Assembly (NCBI GenBank): GCA_916048095.2
Contig: OU696588.1
Location: forward strand, 3,603,501-3,667,500
DNA length: 64,000 nucleotides
Direction: 5' to 3'
Source of the DNA: Sacculina carcini
Lineage: Eukaryota > Arthropoda > Thecostraca > Sacculinidae
Both the position numbers and the translations under genes were made by a program. Shown here in pieces: positions 54,944-64,000 of this stretch; within the stretch, counting starts at the first letter, position 1; each line of letters opens with the position of its first letter. The notes under the pieces were generated by a model. That model had not been told where the DNA came from. It ran no database searches and worked only from the letters and a program-made list of their open reading frames with translations.

Positions 54944-55035
54944 AAGAACAGACTGAGTGGAATATGAAGGACGGAAGCCAGATTGGTAAGGATCAAGAAA
55001 TTGGTTAAATGATATAATATTGTACGAAAATACCG
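54944..55035 (-). pseudogene. L2/CR1-like LINE, RT 5' piece beyond the I-element insertion
   Basis: The minus frame reads QFLDPYQSGFRPSYSTQSVL up to the insertion. This is the conserved RT segment just before motif A and continues in frame at 49290. The L2 copy appears 5'-truncated at about 55035. AAGAACAGAC at 54944-54953 is the right target duplication. Confidence 0.85.
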
Positions 55036-55430
55036 AATACTTACCTGAACATAAGACCTCCTTGATGTTAATGCCCTCCTTGAAAACATTGGTAGTTCTT
55101 CACAATACGTTCGAAGTCAGCAATTGCCAAAATATGCTAACGACTAAGACTAAAGACGCCAAACGATGTTTCACAGTGCTGCCAGACTAACGCTAGTTAC
55201 ACTTTCTGCCGTCAGAGAGCGCTAGTCGCATAGTGGACGGAGCACGCCTGTTAGCTCCGCCTCCATTTTGATTAGCACACTTGCGATGCGCAAATGGGGT
55301 AGTGCCGTTTTTTCCAACGACTTTGTTGTCAAGGTCGTCGACATTCTTCATCATACACACACGCAAACACGTACAGACACGCAGAATGACAGTTCTCACT
55401 TGGTCCCGTTTATATCCTACTCAGCTTGTG

Positions 55431-55470
<40 letters not shown>

Positions 55471-55574
55471 GTGTGCGTTTATCAAGTCAACTGTGTGCCC
55501 GTATTGATCAGCAGCATATTGTTTTAGTACATAGTAATTTTTGTGAAGTGCTGGTGCTACTTTGGTTACAGACA
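55036..55574. other. Upstream region and probable 5' UTR of the P450 gene, with (GT)n at 55433-55472
   Basis: No other gene is supported. A (GT)n microsatellite of about 20 units lies 100 bp before the P450 start codon. I do not see a convincing TATA box. Confidence 0.45.
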
Positions 55575-55653
55575 ATGTTATGGCTTGTGCTTATTGTACT
55601 GGCTGCGCTGTATCTATGGAAATTGTCGGCAAAACCCAACTGGGCTCCTCCAG
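55575..55653 (+). CDS. Cytochrome P450, exon 1 (signal anchor)
   Basis: ATG at 55575 gives MLWLVLIVLAALYLWKLSAK then PNWAPP, a hydrophobic N-terminal anchor for the endoplasmic reticulum followed by a basic turn and the Pro-rich hinge typical of microsomal P450s. It ends CTCCAG|GTCGG (donor 55654). The split Gly codon (phase 1) joins to exon 2 at 56153, giving PPGPRKLPILGS, the conserved P450 hinge. Frames upstream of this ATG are not P450-like, so this start is preferred. Confidence 0.87.
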
Positions 55654-56152
55654 GTCGGACCATTAAAATGTTATTGGTCTCTTTGGCGCGGGTTAAAAAA
55701 TTGATTCACTCAAGTGTCGATCATATTTCATATTTCATCTTAATGTTTTCTTTCATCATATTCGGCAATATATATGTGATTCAAATATGAGGGTAAATGG
55801 TCCCCTGGACCCTGGTTGCTCGTTTAGACTCGCTCCTAACACCAAGCTGGGCTCAGTTACCGTACCGTAGGTGCCATATTTTACGAGTGGTATTTTATCC
55901 CGTTGAGTTTGCTTATTTTGTCTCTCCTTAGCGTCCAAAAGATGAAGATAATTGGTGTTTAAGGGGCGCTCCTGTCTGTCAGACCATATGGCGCCCCCAA
56001 AAGGAACAAGGCATAGCAACGAGCGATGTAGTATATTTTGTTCTTTCGTTAAGACCAAGTAGACTTGTTTGACTTATGATGTCATACTGTGTTCTTTTAT
56101 GTATTTGAATATTGTTTCATCGTTAATTTGGGAGTAAATTGGACTGTTTTAG

Positions 56153-57534
56153 GTCCACGCAAGTTGCCGATTCTGGGCAGTATGCTCTCGCTGAATTTCA
56201 ACAACCCATCTGTGACGTTCACCGCCTGGGCCAAACAGTTCGGTAAGATCTACTACGTGGAGCTGGGTTCCCAGCAGAACGTCATTCTTAACGACTACAA
56301 CCTCATTCGGGAAGCGTTCTCCAAGCCTGAACTGGCGTTCCGTCCGTCATTACCGTCGTTTGAATTCATTGTTAAAGGACAAGGGTTGGCACTGTCGAAC
56401 GGTGAGGTGTGGCAAGAATCACGGCGGTGCACGCTGCATGCGCTCAAGAATCTGGGTATGGGTAAATCTGTTTTGGAAGGCGCCATAACGGATCAAGTCA
56501 ATGGATTCATCGATCATGTTCTGCATCCTAATGAGAACCAGCCTCTTGATGTGGATAGGAAACTGAACGCTGCCGTTGTCAATATCATATGGCACATGAT
56601 GTCGTCGCAACACCTGGACATTTGCGACAAGTCTGTATTGAAAGCGGTCGGTGAGATCGACGAGCTCACCACAAACGACATGGAGCCTATGCGTTTTTTA
56701 GACAGTTTTCCTTTCCTCATAAATCTAGTTCCTAAATTCATTTTTGACGGTGCAGGAATAGAAAAAAAATTCTACTCGTTCGTGAACTCATTTCTTGCTC
56801 CTGTTATCGAAGATCATAGAAATAATATTGATGTTTCATCTGAACCCAAAGACTATATTGAAGTTTTGCTACAAGAGCAAGTCAAACGTCCGGACATTTA
56901 TACCGACCAACATATTATTATGTGCATTCTGGACTTATTTTTTGCCGGCAATGATACTACAGCTACTACGCTTAGGTGGGCACTTTGTTTTCTCTGCAAC
57001 GAGCCCGAGATGATGCGCAGAATCCAGGAGGAAATAGACTGTGTGACCGGTCAGTCTCGACCTGTGTGTCTAGCAGACCGCACCAATATGCCATTCACAG
57101 AAGCATTCCTTCTGGAAACTCAGCGTCGAGCGGATATAGCTCCATTAGGCGTTCCCCATTCTCCCGTCACTACTGTCAACATCGGAGACTACCATATTCC
57201 TCCAGGAGTAGTGGTTATTGCCAACCTCCGAGCTGTACACAAGAATGCTGACATGTTCCCTCAACCTGAACTCTTCGATCCGGGACGTTTCCTCACCGAT
57301 GACGGAAAGTTTGTTCCCGACAAAAGAGTAATTCCGTTTTCCATAGGCAAGCGTCAGTGCCCCGGAGAGGCTATGGCACGTTCTGAGCTATTTCTTTTCC
57401 TCACTCTGATTTTGCAAAAGTACAGCTTCCGCTGGCCTAATGGATTTCAACATCCTCTAACGGAAGAAGTCAAAGCTGGTCTGATACTGAGTCCCACTTC
57501 ATTCAAAGTGGTGCCCATACCGCGCGACATCTGA
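56153..57534 (+). CDS. Cytochrome P450 (CYP2-like), exon 2 with the whole catalytic domain
   Basis: Acceptor TGTTTTAG then GTCCACGC. The joined protein is 486 residues, normal for a microsomal P450. Motifs: PRKLPILGS hinge; C-helix WQESRRCTLHAL; I-helix FFAGNDTTATT (oxygen activation); K-helix ETQR (ExxR); PERF-like region DPGRFL; and heme loop PFSIGKRQCPGEAMA with the axial Cys. It ends VPIPRDI, TGA at 57534. It is likely a mono-oxygenase of small lipophilic substrates; the substrate is unknown. CYP2 genes usually have about nine exons, so one long catalytic exon is odd. All key residues are intact. The intron is 499 bp. Confidence 0.93.
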
Positions 57535-57830
57535 TATCTACCAATATCCACACCCCAATCATTGAGGTATTACATTGTACGACATTTTTCTGGGATTTCA
57601 AACAATTGTTCCCTGTTGCATAATGATCAAACAGCTCTATTTGTTCTATTCACTCAATATTCCATGCAATTATGCATCACGCGGATTTTTAGTGCTTGAA
57701 CTAATGCAGATCTTTTCCAAAAATTGACGCTGTTATTTTCTGCTTTACGCTGGTCTGCTGCTAGCTGATTGGAAACGGCATTTCAATTGCTAATGCTAAT
57801 TGTATGCGTTTGCTTGGAATTGTTATTTAA
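57535..57830. other. 3' flank of the P450 gene
   Basis: AT-rich, probably 3' UTR. No second gene. I see no clean AATAAA close to the stop, so the transcript end is not set. Confidence 0.4.
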
Positions 57831-58290
57831 TCAATCAATCAATGTATTTGATATAGCGCTAATATGCACAGAATCGCGACAAAATTAAAAAGGCAAACAA
57901 CTATGGAGATAAACATGTTATAACAGTAAGAACACATAATGCACACAGCAACACACATACACACACATACAAGCAAAAACATACACATACACATGGGGCA
58001 TCATAAGTAAGAATGGGAAAACAAATCACGCGAAATCAGAATCAGACACGAAGAATAAAGAATAAACCAGTAAGACTAGAAATATACAAATATAAAAGAT
58101 TAGAATTGACTGTGCACCGGGAACAGAACAAGCCAGCAATAATGACCGAGTAAAAAATATAAACATATAAGTATTTACAAAGTGGCGAATGGAGTAAGTG
58201 AGTGAGAAACAGAGTCAAAAGAGAGGTCAAATAGATATTGACGAAGCTGATGAGAAAAAGAGTTGAGGGAAGAAGATGTTGTTGTGCCTG
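57831..58290 (-). pseudogene. L2-like LINE, 3'-end copy with the last ORF2 codons
   Basis: The minus frame reads QYLFDLSFDSVSHSLTPFATL then stop (58185), matching the end of the ORF at 48082. The 3' UTR matches 47507-47768. The tail reads GCGCTATATCAAATACATTG then (ATTG)n. 5'-truncated. Confidence 0.8.
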
Positions 58291-60257
58291 ATTCAACTCA
58301 AATAGCCAAATCAACGTTATAATCATCATAAATCAATTATACACCAAAATTGACTAATTATACGCCAAAAAATATATAACTTACAAACTAAAATATAATC
58401 ATTATAGATTCAAATTTGCTAATTATCAACCAAAATTTACTAGGTATATACCAAAAGTGCTCATTATGTGATAAAATGTACTATACACAATCGAAATTAA
58501 CTAAATATAGACCAAACATGTCCTCGTCTGTGGATATCGCGATGTGTGGGTGTGTAAAGTGGACAGATTTTATTGCATTCATCATACAGCCTTTCCAGTA
58601 CAAGTTGTTCTCTGTATGTATGTGGGTGTGTGTGTGTTTGTGAACACACCCGTCTTACTAGAAAATATCGCCGAGTCATACGTCCCATAGCCAACAACAG
58701 GAAGCTTTTATTGCTACATCCTTCTTCATGTGTACTTGTCAATTCGTTTGTGAGTCTGTGTGCATGTGCATGTTTGACGCCAGTAACGGAAATACGACCA
58801 GTACCATCTGTTGTCATCACAGACATTTGTATGTATGCGCGTGTGTGTTTGTGTGCCTGTTCAGTGTGAACCAGTTAGTTAACGGGCATTAATTGAATTA
58901 TGTGTGGTTGTTGGCATGTGTGTCCACTGTCGGTAAAACTATGCTTTTGGAATGTTTCTGTTTATGATGTCCACGATTCTCAACGCGATTTATCAATATG
59001 TGTGCATTGTTATCAATTAAGCTCACTTGCATACTTGTGTTTACTGCAGGTTGTGTGCTTGTGGGTATTGATAGATTTAGTTATCGGTTTTGAACTTGCC
59101 TACAGACGTCAAAAAACAACCGTTTGTTTCCCATAATTCTTCCCTACTAATTCTTTTCCTGCATTTCCCGTTTTGTTTGTTCTCATATTGTGGTGCGTGA
59201 AATGTTAAGTTACCCTTGAATTTTTGCTCGCTAGGAGGCTTATATAGGTGTGTCGATATGCAATCATGTGTTTACATATAATTATATATTCCGGACTGTT
59301 TAACCCTGGAAAAAGAGTATTATTCTGTTTAGTCATATACAAAATGTTTCTTGTCCGAATGCTTTTTTCATTGAAGTTGTTCACTATATCACCTTGAATC
59401 TTTCACATATGTACCTTATTGAAGGCGTCATGCTATGATGACATATTCGCGTTGTTAATGCCTGAAATGTTTTGGAGAGGTCACTAGAAGTTACAACTGA
59501 GGTATCGCATCACAAATCAACAACTTATCTCATTTAGCCGTGTTTATAGCTTGTTGAAACAGAAGTTATAATAAATATTTCAGTTTTGTTTATTTCTTCA
59601 TGTTTTCTCCCGAAACAGGTATTTGTTGCGTTAAACATTGGAGTATGGGATATTTCAGTCACAAACACACACACACACGCGCACACACACACACGCACGC
59701 ACACATGCGCGCACACACACGCACACAAATTGCGACGTTCTAGTGTGTGCTGAACAAAGCGGTTGACCACAACTAACTTCCGACATCCGGCATCGTTTGC
59801 TGAGCACGTCGAGACGAACGCTTGAAATCAGCCACATAGCGGCGCCCGACTTCGACAAGCGCGAGGACATATGGTCATTTGAGATTTACAGCGGCCAATC
59901 TGCCCGACGATGAGTTACGATGTGGTTTTGTTGAAGATTGGAGGTGGTCGATGCTGTTAGTTGGGCGAGACCATTGCACGTGGCGTCAGTCTCTGACGCA
60001 CCGTCATGCTGGTGGTGCCCCGTGATAGAAAGCTTTCACATCGTGTCAACACTGTCGATATCAGAGAGAAAGTCTAGTGAAGCGTACAATTTTGTCCCCT
60101 TCTAATTTTGTTCTGAATTGGTGTGAATATCAGTATTCGTTGACATCGGCGGAGTTCGCTTTCTGTTATCAACCTAATTTGATTTTTAGTTCAAAGATCA
60201 TAAATCAGTTTTTGGATCGGTGCAAGCGTTAGTGGTTGATGCACCTCTTCGGTAGTT
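58291..60257. other. Intergenic region with microsatellites and the 5' UTR of the next gene
   Basis: No supported gene. A (CA)n/(CGCA) run lies at 59668-59728 and GT-rich stretches lie at 58600-58640 and 58830-58860. The last few hundred bases before 60258 are probably promoter and 5' UTR, but no clear TATA box is visible. Confidence 0.4.
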
Positions 60258-61769
60258 ATGTGCAATTATCAACCAATGCTTCACTTCTTGTCAGCGATTG
60301 CAGTGATAATGACGGTTTTTGTGACCTGTTCGTGTCACGGTCAAGCCTATGCAAGCAATGGTGGCGCGAACATCCACAGACCTGAAGAACACAGTCCTCC
60401 ATCTACTGCAGTGAGAAGCTCCAGCTTGAGGAGAAACTTGCAAGGAACATTCACAAGAACTGATATTCCTGCATCATTCTCAGCATCTCGCACTCATCAA
60501 AACTCCGGTGATTATTATCTCTTTCCTTCACCGCGAACTCGGCGCTTAGATAGTCTTTTGAAGTATATGAAGAGACAACCTGATCAGAATATACAAAGAG
60601 CAAAAATACGATACAAACCTTTACTTACACATACTTCAACAGGGACACATTCAATGGAAACATCAGCAAGGAGGGTTTGGCCCAGATTTCCGAGAACAAG
60701 GGATCATCATCCGGCAGTATCGTCAAAACCAGCCGTAGGTCAATTTGGCCTTCATCACTTGAAATCAATTTCATTTCCAGAGAGAATCAAATCTACTCAA
60801 CATGGAAGGCACAGAGTGCTTGCCAACACAGCTAATGGAAAGTCACACATTGAAAGGATGCGCTACGAGGTGGCGAAAAGATTGGGTGATTCTTTCAAGG
60901 ACAGAAGGGTGCCTTCTTCGAGTCGCACTTCTACTCACCTTTTGGTCAAAGCAAAAACACCAAAAAGCAAACAATTGATTTTTTCTAGTTTCAAGCAAGC
61001 TGGTTTATCAGATTCCAATGGGAAGAGACTCACACGACACTTGCCAATTAACAACTACACTAATCTGATGAATCAATCTACCCCGACGTCATCGTACCGC
61101 AGTCGCTTGGCTGACTGGTTATCGTGGCTGTCCGACATGACTAACACAGACAAAGTGTGGAAAAATATTTCACGTCACCTGCGTCTAGATCGTCTTCGCC
61201 ATGTCATGAGACAATTGAGAACACGTGGAAGTGCCTTGACTGCGCAGCTCTCCGGCAGAATACGCACTAGACGTGGACGACATCATCAGCTGCCAGAACA
61301 CTCGCTAGACGCTGTTCTACAGGGCGCCAGGCTGGTATCGGCCACACAGCGCCTGGAAAGACGTCGAGGAGCAAATGATGACCAGCCAGGTCGTCTTCCG
61401 CGCCACAATCGTCGTCTGTTGACGGCGGATCGTCCTCTGCTCACGCCGAACCCCGTTTCCACTAAGCTGCTTCGACAATCTCGTCAGCGGGTTATCGGCC
61501 GCACACCGTGGTATGGATCTCGTGCGTCTATTTCGCCAGCTGCCGACGCTGCATTTAGTCCGGCGTTCAGTGTATCGCGGAGGCTGGCTCGACTGACGTC
61601 TGGCATCAACGAAACCGACGATGCGATATTGAGCGAGCGGGAGTTGGAGCGACTGGAAGCGGCCGCACACACCCTTGTCAGCAAGGGCAGTTTATCGCCC
61701 TCGAGAAGAACACGCTCCGAACTGAGCTCCAGTGAACAGTTCAATCAGCTACAGAATATTCTCTCCAAG
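60258..61769 (+). CDS. Unrecognised secreted/membrane protein gene, exon 1
   Basis: 504 codons from the ATG at 60258. The N-terminus has a signal-peptide pattern: MCNYQPMLHF, a hydrophobic core LSAIAVIMTVFV, then TCSCHGQAYA as a likely cleavage area. The rest is basic, rich in Arg, Ser, His and Thr, low in Cys, with many RR/KR pairs and few aromatic residues, so it looks largely disordered. There is no domain I recognise. It ends CTCCAAG|GTGAGA (donor 61770), phase 0. Many dibasic sites could be proprotein cleavage sites, but there is no repeated peptide as in neuropeptide precursors. Confidence 0.78.
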
Positions 61770-61973
61770 GTGAGACACTCACGAGTTACAGCAGGACTCG
61801 GTGCGTAATTGCACCAGGGATTGCATGTATGCTATTTATTATTGCTATTTATGGTGTCAGTTTTTTTCATGAATCCTCGCTTTAATTTACTTTTCCCTGT
61901 ATATATTTAAATGTATATATGTAGATTATGTATTTGCCTTTAATATGAGTCGTTGACACGTTGATTTCAACAG

Positions 61974-62352
61974 GTGGGAGCTGAGTATATTCTCACGGAG
62001 CGGCATCGTCGCACGCAGACACCCGCCGTCGCATCGTCCACGTCCGGCGAAAAGCACGTGATTGAGGAATGTGTGTGCGAGGACTTCAGTCGACCTGGTA
62101 CCGTGCTGGGGGTGGTCAGTTTGGCTGCACTGCTTATCTACGCCCTCGCATCGAGCACAATCAACTACAACAACAGTGTCGCTGCATCCACCAACAGCAC
62201 AGGACGAGCTCTGTTTGGTCCCGTGTCCCACACTCTCGATGAGTTCATGCGTCCCACAGTGACGAACAGTCGTGTAGAGGCGGTGTTTCCTTGGACGCTG
62301 CATCCTGCCAGCAATCAAGTCGGCGGTATTTCGCAGCGTCCGTCAGACGAAG
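61974..62352 (+). CDS. Unrecognised secreted/membrane protein gene, exon 2 (transmembrane segment)
   Basis: Acceptor TTTCAACAG (ending 61973), phase 0 in, ending GACGAAG|GTGAGT (donor 62353), phase 1 out. It codes for 126 residues. ECVCED is followed by a hydrophobic stretch GTVLGVVSLAALLIYALAS (about residues 546-564 of the joined protein), a probable membrane span, then N-glycosylation sequons (NNS, NST). The 204-bp intron before it is short. With the signal peptide, this suggests a type I membrane topology with the basic exon-1 region outside, though the sequons then fall on the inside. Orientation is therefore unsure. Confidence 0.78.
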
Positions 62353-63650
62353 GTGAGTTTTGCTGGTGCAGCATTCAATATCATTCTTGTGAGTTGTTGC
62401 CCCAGCAGCCAGAGCTGTAACCACCGCTTCCAGAACGCCAGTACACCGGGGGCCCGAGTGTTGCAGCCGGGCCCCCGGTGTACGCATGGTATCAAAATGA
62501 CTCATAAAGTGGCGCATAATGACCCCAGCTAAAGACCGAGGGGCTGCTTGTAACTGCATTTTCCCAAAGTCGGATCCCTATCATAAAGGTGTTTTATTTA
62601 TAATATTATAATATTTATATGACCCCACATAGGTTCTGCCAGCAGCAAAGTCAAAACATTTAAAACGATTTATCAGCATGTACACCGGCAACAATGTTCT
62701 CATTCCAAACGATCAAGAAAGGCGACCAAACATGTCGAAATATACCATAATTTTACACAATTTCTTTATTTAATTGCATTTATGCACTACCTAGACGGCA
62801 AATATGTTCACGTTCTTAGCTGAAACAACGGATTTTACATAGCTGCATGCTGGTAACACACTGTGCAAAAAATACTTACAGCAAGCCTATCACTTATGTA
62901 ATACCTAGTTTCGTACGTGTCAGATCAGTATGTGTCTGATTGAGTACCAATGCGTATTCAGCAACAAGACATCGGAAAAATTCTCAAACGAAGTCATCCA
63001 AAACGGGATTGCAAATATGTAAATTTCATGTTTATATATGATAAATCGCCACAGCGGCATAGTCAGGTGGAGCATTAGACCCATGGTATCTAGGTTAATT
63101 AATCAGACAAAAAAGTACGTTATGGAATGGGAGACGAGCATAGGCGTAACCAGACATTTTATCGAGGGGCTAATTATGGGGCATAGCGAAGCTATAGTTT
63201 ATATAGTTTAGTTTATATAGTAGCCATATATAGTTTTTCTACACATATACCTTATATACCTTTATTATCATATATACCTTTTTGATTGGGGCATGATACA
63301 CCTGTCTCTCCTCTGTCTGCACATTTGAATTCAAGCCTGCTATTTTGAGGCGCAATTAAAAGTTGCAAAATGTCGACCAATAATTAAAGTACTATTTGAG
63401 GCTAGTTGACTAGCATATGAAAAAGAGCAAGTGAGCTTTCTTGCTTCAAATGTGTTTTATTTTTACCTTTATGAAAATAACGGTGGAATTCTAATTTTAT
63501 TGAAATGTATCTTAGCGTTAGTTAATTTTCTGGAAGTAGCTAATCATTGCTTCAAACCAATTTCGTTATGTCCCAGCAATCTATTTTCAAATGATCAAGT
63601 TTTGCTGTTACAGTGCGTGTTATGAGTTATTATGTACTCGTTTCTTACAG
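62353..63650 (+). other. Intron of the unrecognised gene
   Basis: 1.3 kb between donor GTGAGT and acceptor TTTCTTACAG (63641-63650). AT-rich, no coding signal. A GC-rich near-palindrome (ACCGGGGGCCCG... / ...CGGGCCCCCGGTGT) at 62442-62481 could form a strong hairpin. Confidence 0.7.
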
Positions 63651-64000
63651 AAATTGCCCAGTGGTTTTTCTCGAGAGCTCGCATGGGACTGATGACTCAA
63701 ATTTTCCAAACGCAAGTCTTTGAAAACACAATGAACGCACTTCAAGTCATAATGGAAAATACCTATGGTGGAAAAGTGATGAGATCAAAAAGGTCTTCGA
63801 CCGTGGAGAACCTTGACGTAATTTCTAGAAGTCATTCCGGTCTCGGTCAAGAAACATCAAGATCTATGAAGTACTCGGAAAGATTGAACAACAGACTGCT
63901 GCCGCTTTTCAACACTGCTGTTGATAACCAGACAACAAAGAAACGCTCTTCTGTCAGATCTGATTCACTGATAGCTCTCTCTAGTAAGAGAGCTCAATCA
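63651..64000 (+). CDS. Unrecognised secreted/membrane protein gene, exon 3 (runs off the window)
   Basis: The phase-1 acceptor joins GAA to EIAQWFFSRARMGLM.... The frame is open for 116 codons to the window end. It contains a helical stretch (TQVFENTMNALQVIMENTY), then Ser/Arg-rich sequence with dibasic sites (MRSKRSS, TKKRSS, SSKRAQS). The total protein so far is about 747 residues. Composition matches exon 1, which supports one gene. Confidence 0.77.

Overview
This is invertebrate metazoan nuclear DNA. It is dense with LTR and non-LTR retrotransposons, carries an endogenised negative-strand RNA virus polymerase gene, and has two spliced host genes at the right end. The transposon mix (CsRn1-like and mag-like Ty3/gypsy, RTE, I/Nimb-like and L2/CR1-like LINEs, a Ginger/KRBA2-like integrase) fits a protostome such as a flatworm, mollusc, annelid or arthropod. 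I cannot name the species.

Region 1 (1-30.6 kb) is a nest of insertions whose order can be read from target-site duplications. A plus-strand CsRn1-like gypsy element (C) forms the base: LTR 395-586 plus 10308-10482, gag from 10529, and RT/RNase H/integrase from 26816. Its LTR is split by a minus-strand CsRn1-like element (A, 587-10307, TSD AGCT). A's gag is split by a minus-strand mag-like element (B, 5234-9783, TSD ATGGC). Between C's gag (to about 10839) and its RT (from about 26816) lies a mononegavirus-like L polymerase pseudogene: one long copy, two more tandem units of about 3.7 kb, and a fourth fragment. All are on the minus strand, so the viral genomic RNA sense matches the retroelement's coding strand. 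The first viral copy is split by a gypsy-like element lacking its reverse transcriptase domain (D, 10976-14254, TSD GCCCT). Element C is cut off at about 28350 by a minus-strand, intron-containing integrase-Ulp1 gene remnant of Ginger/KRBA2 type (to 30571).

Region 2 (31-42 kb) holds no intact gene. It has two adjacent long inverted-repeat elements (31069-33473 and about 33507-37055), a second C-type LTR at 37056-37380 that keeps the empty A insertion site, a tiny LTR element (E, 37644-38582), a 2-kb element with 20-21 bp terminal inverted repeats (38664-40654), and a short LTR element (F, 40945-42035). D and F share an unusual primer-binding-site-like 12-mer that matches, from memory, the 5' end rather than the 3' end of tRNA-Phe.

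Region 3 (42.4-55 kb) holds a tRNA-derived SINE, a near-complete RTE LINE with a single nonsense codon, L2 fragments, and a full-length I/Nimb-like LINE (49291-54943). Both ORFs of that LINE are open, and it sits inside an L2 copy with a 10-bp TSD.

Region 4 (55.5-64 kb) carries host genes: a cytochrome P450 (CYP2-like) in two exons with nearly the whole enzyme in one exon, and the 5' part of an unrecognised gene for a secreted or membrane protein (three exons seen, running off the window). The host genes show no functional link to the transposon and viral material.
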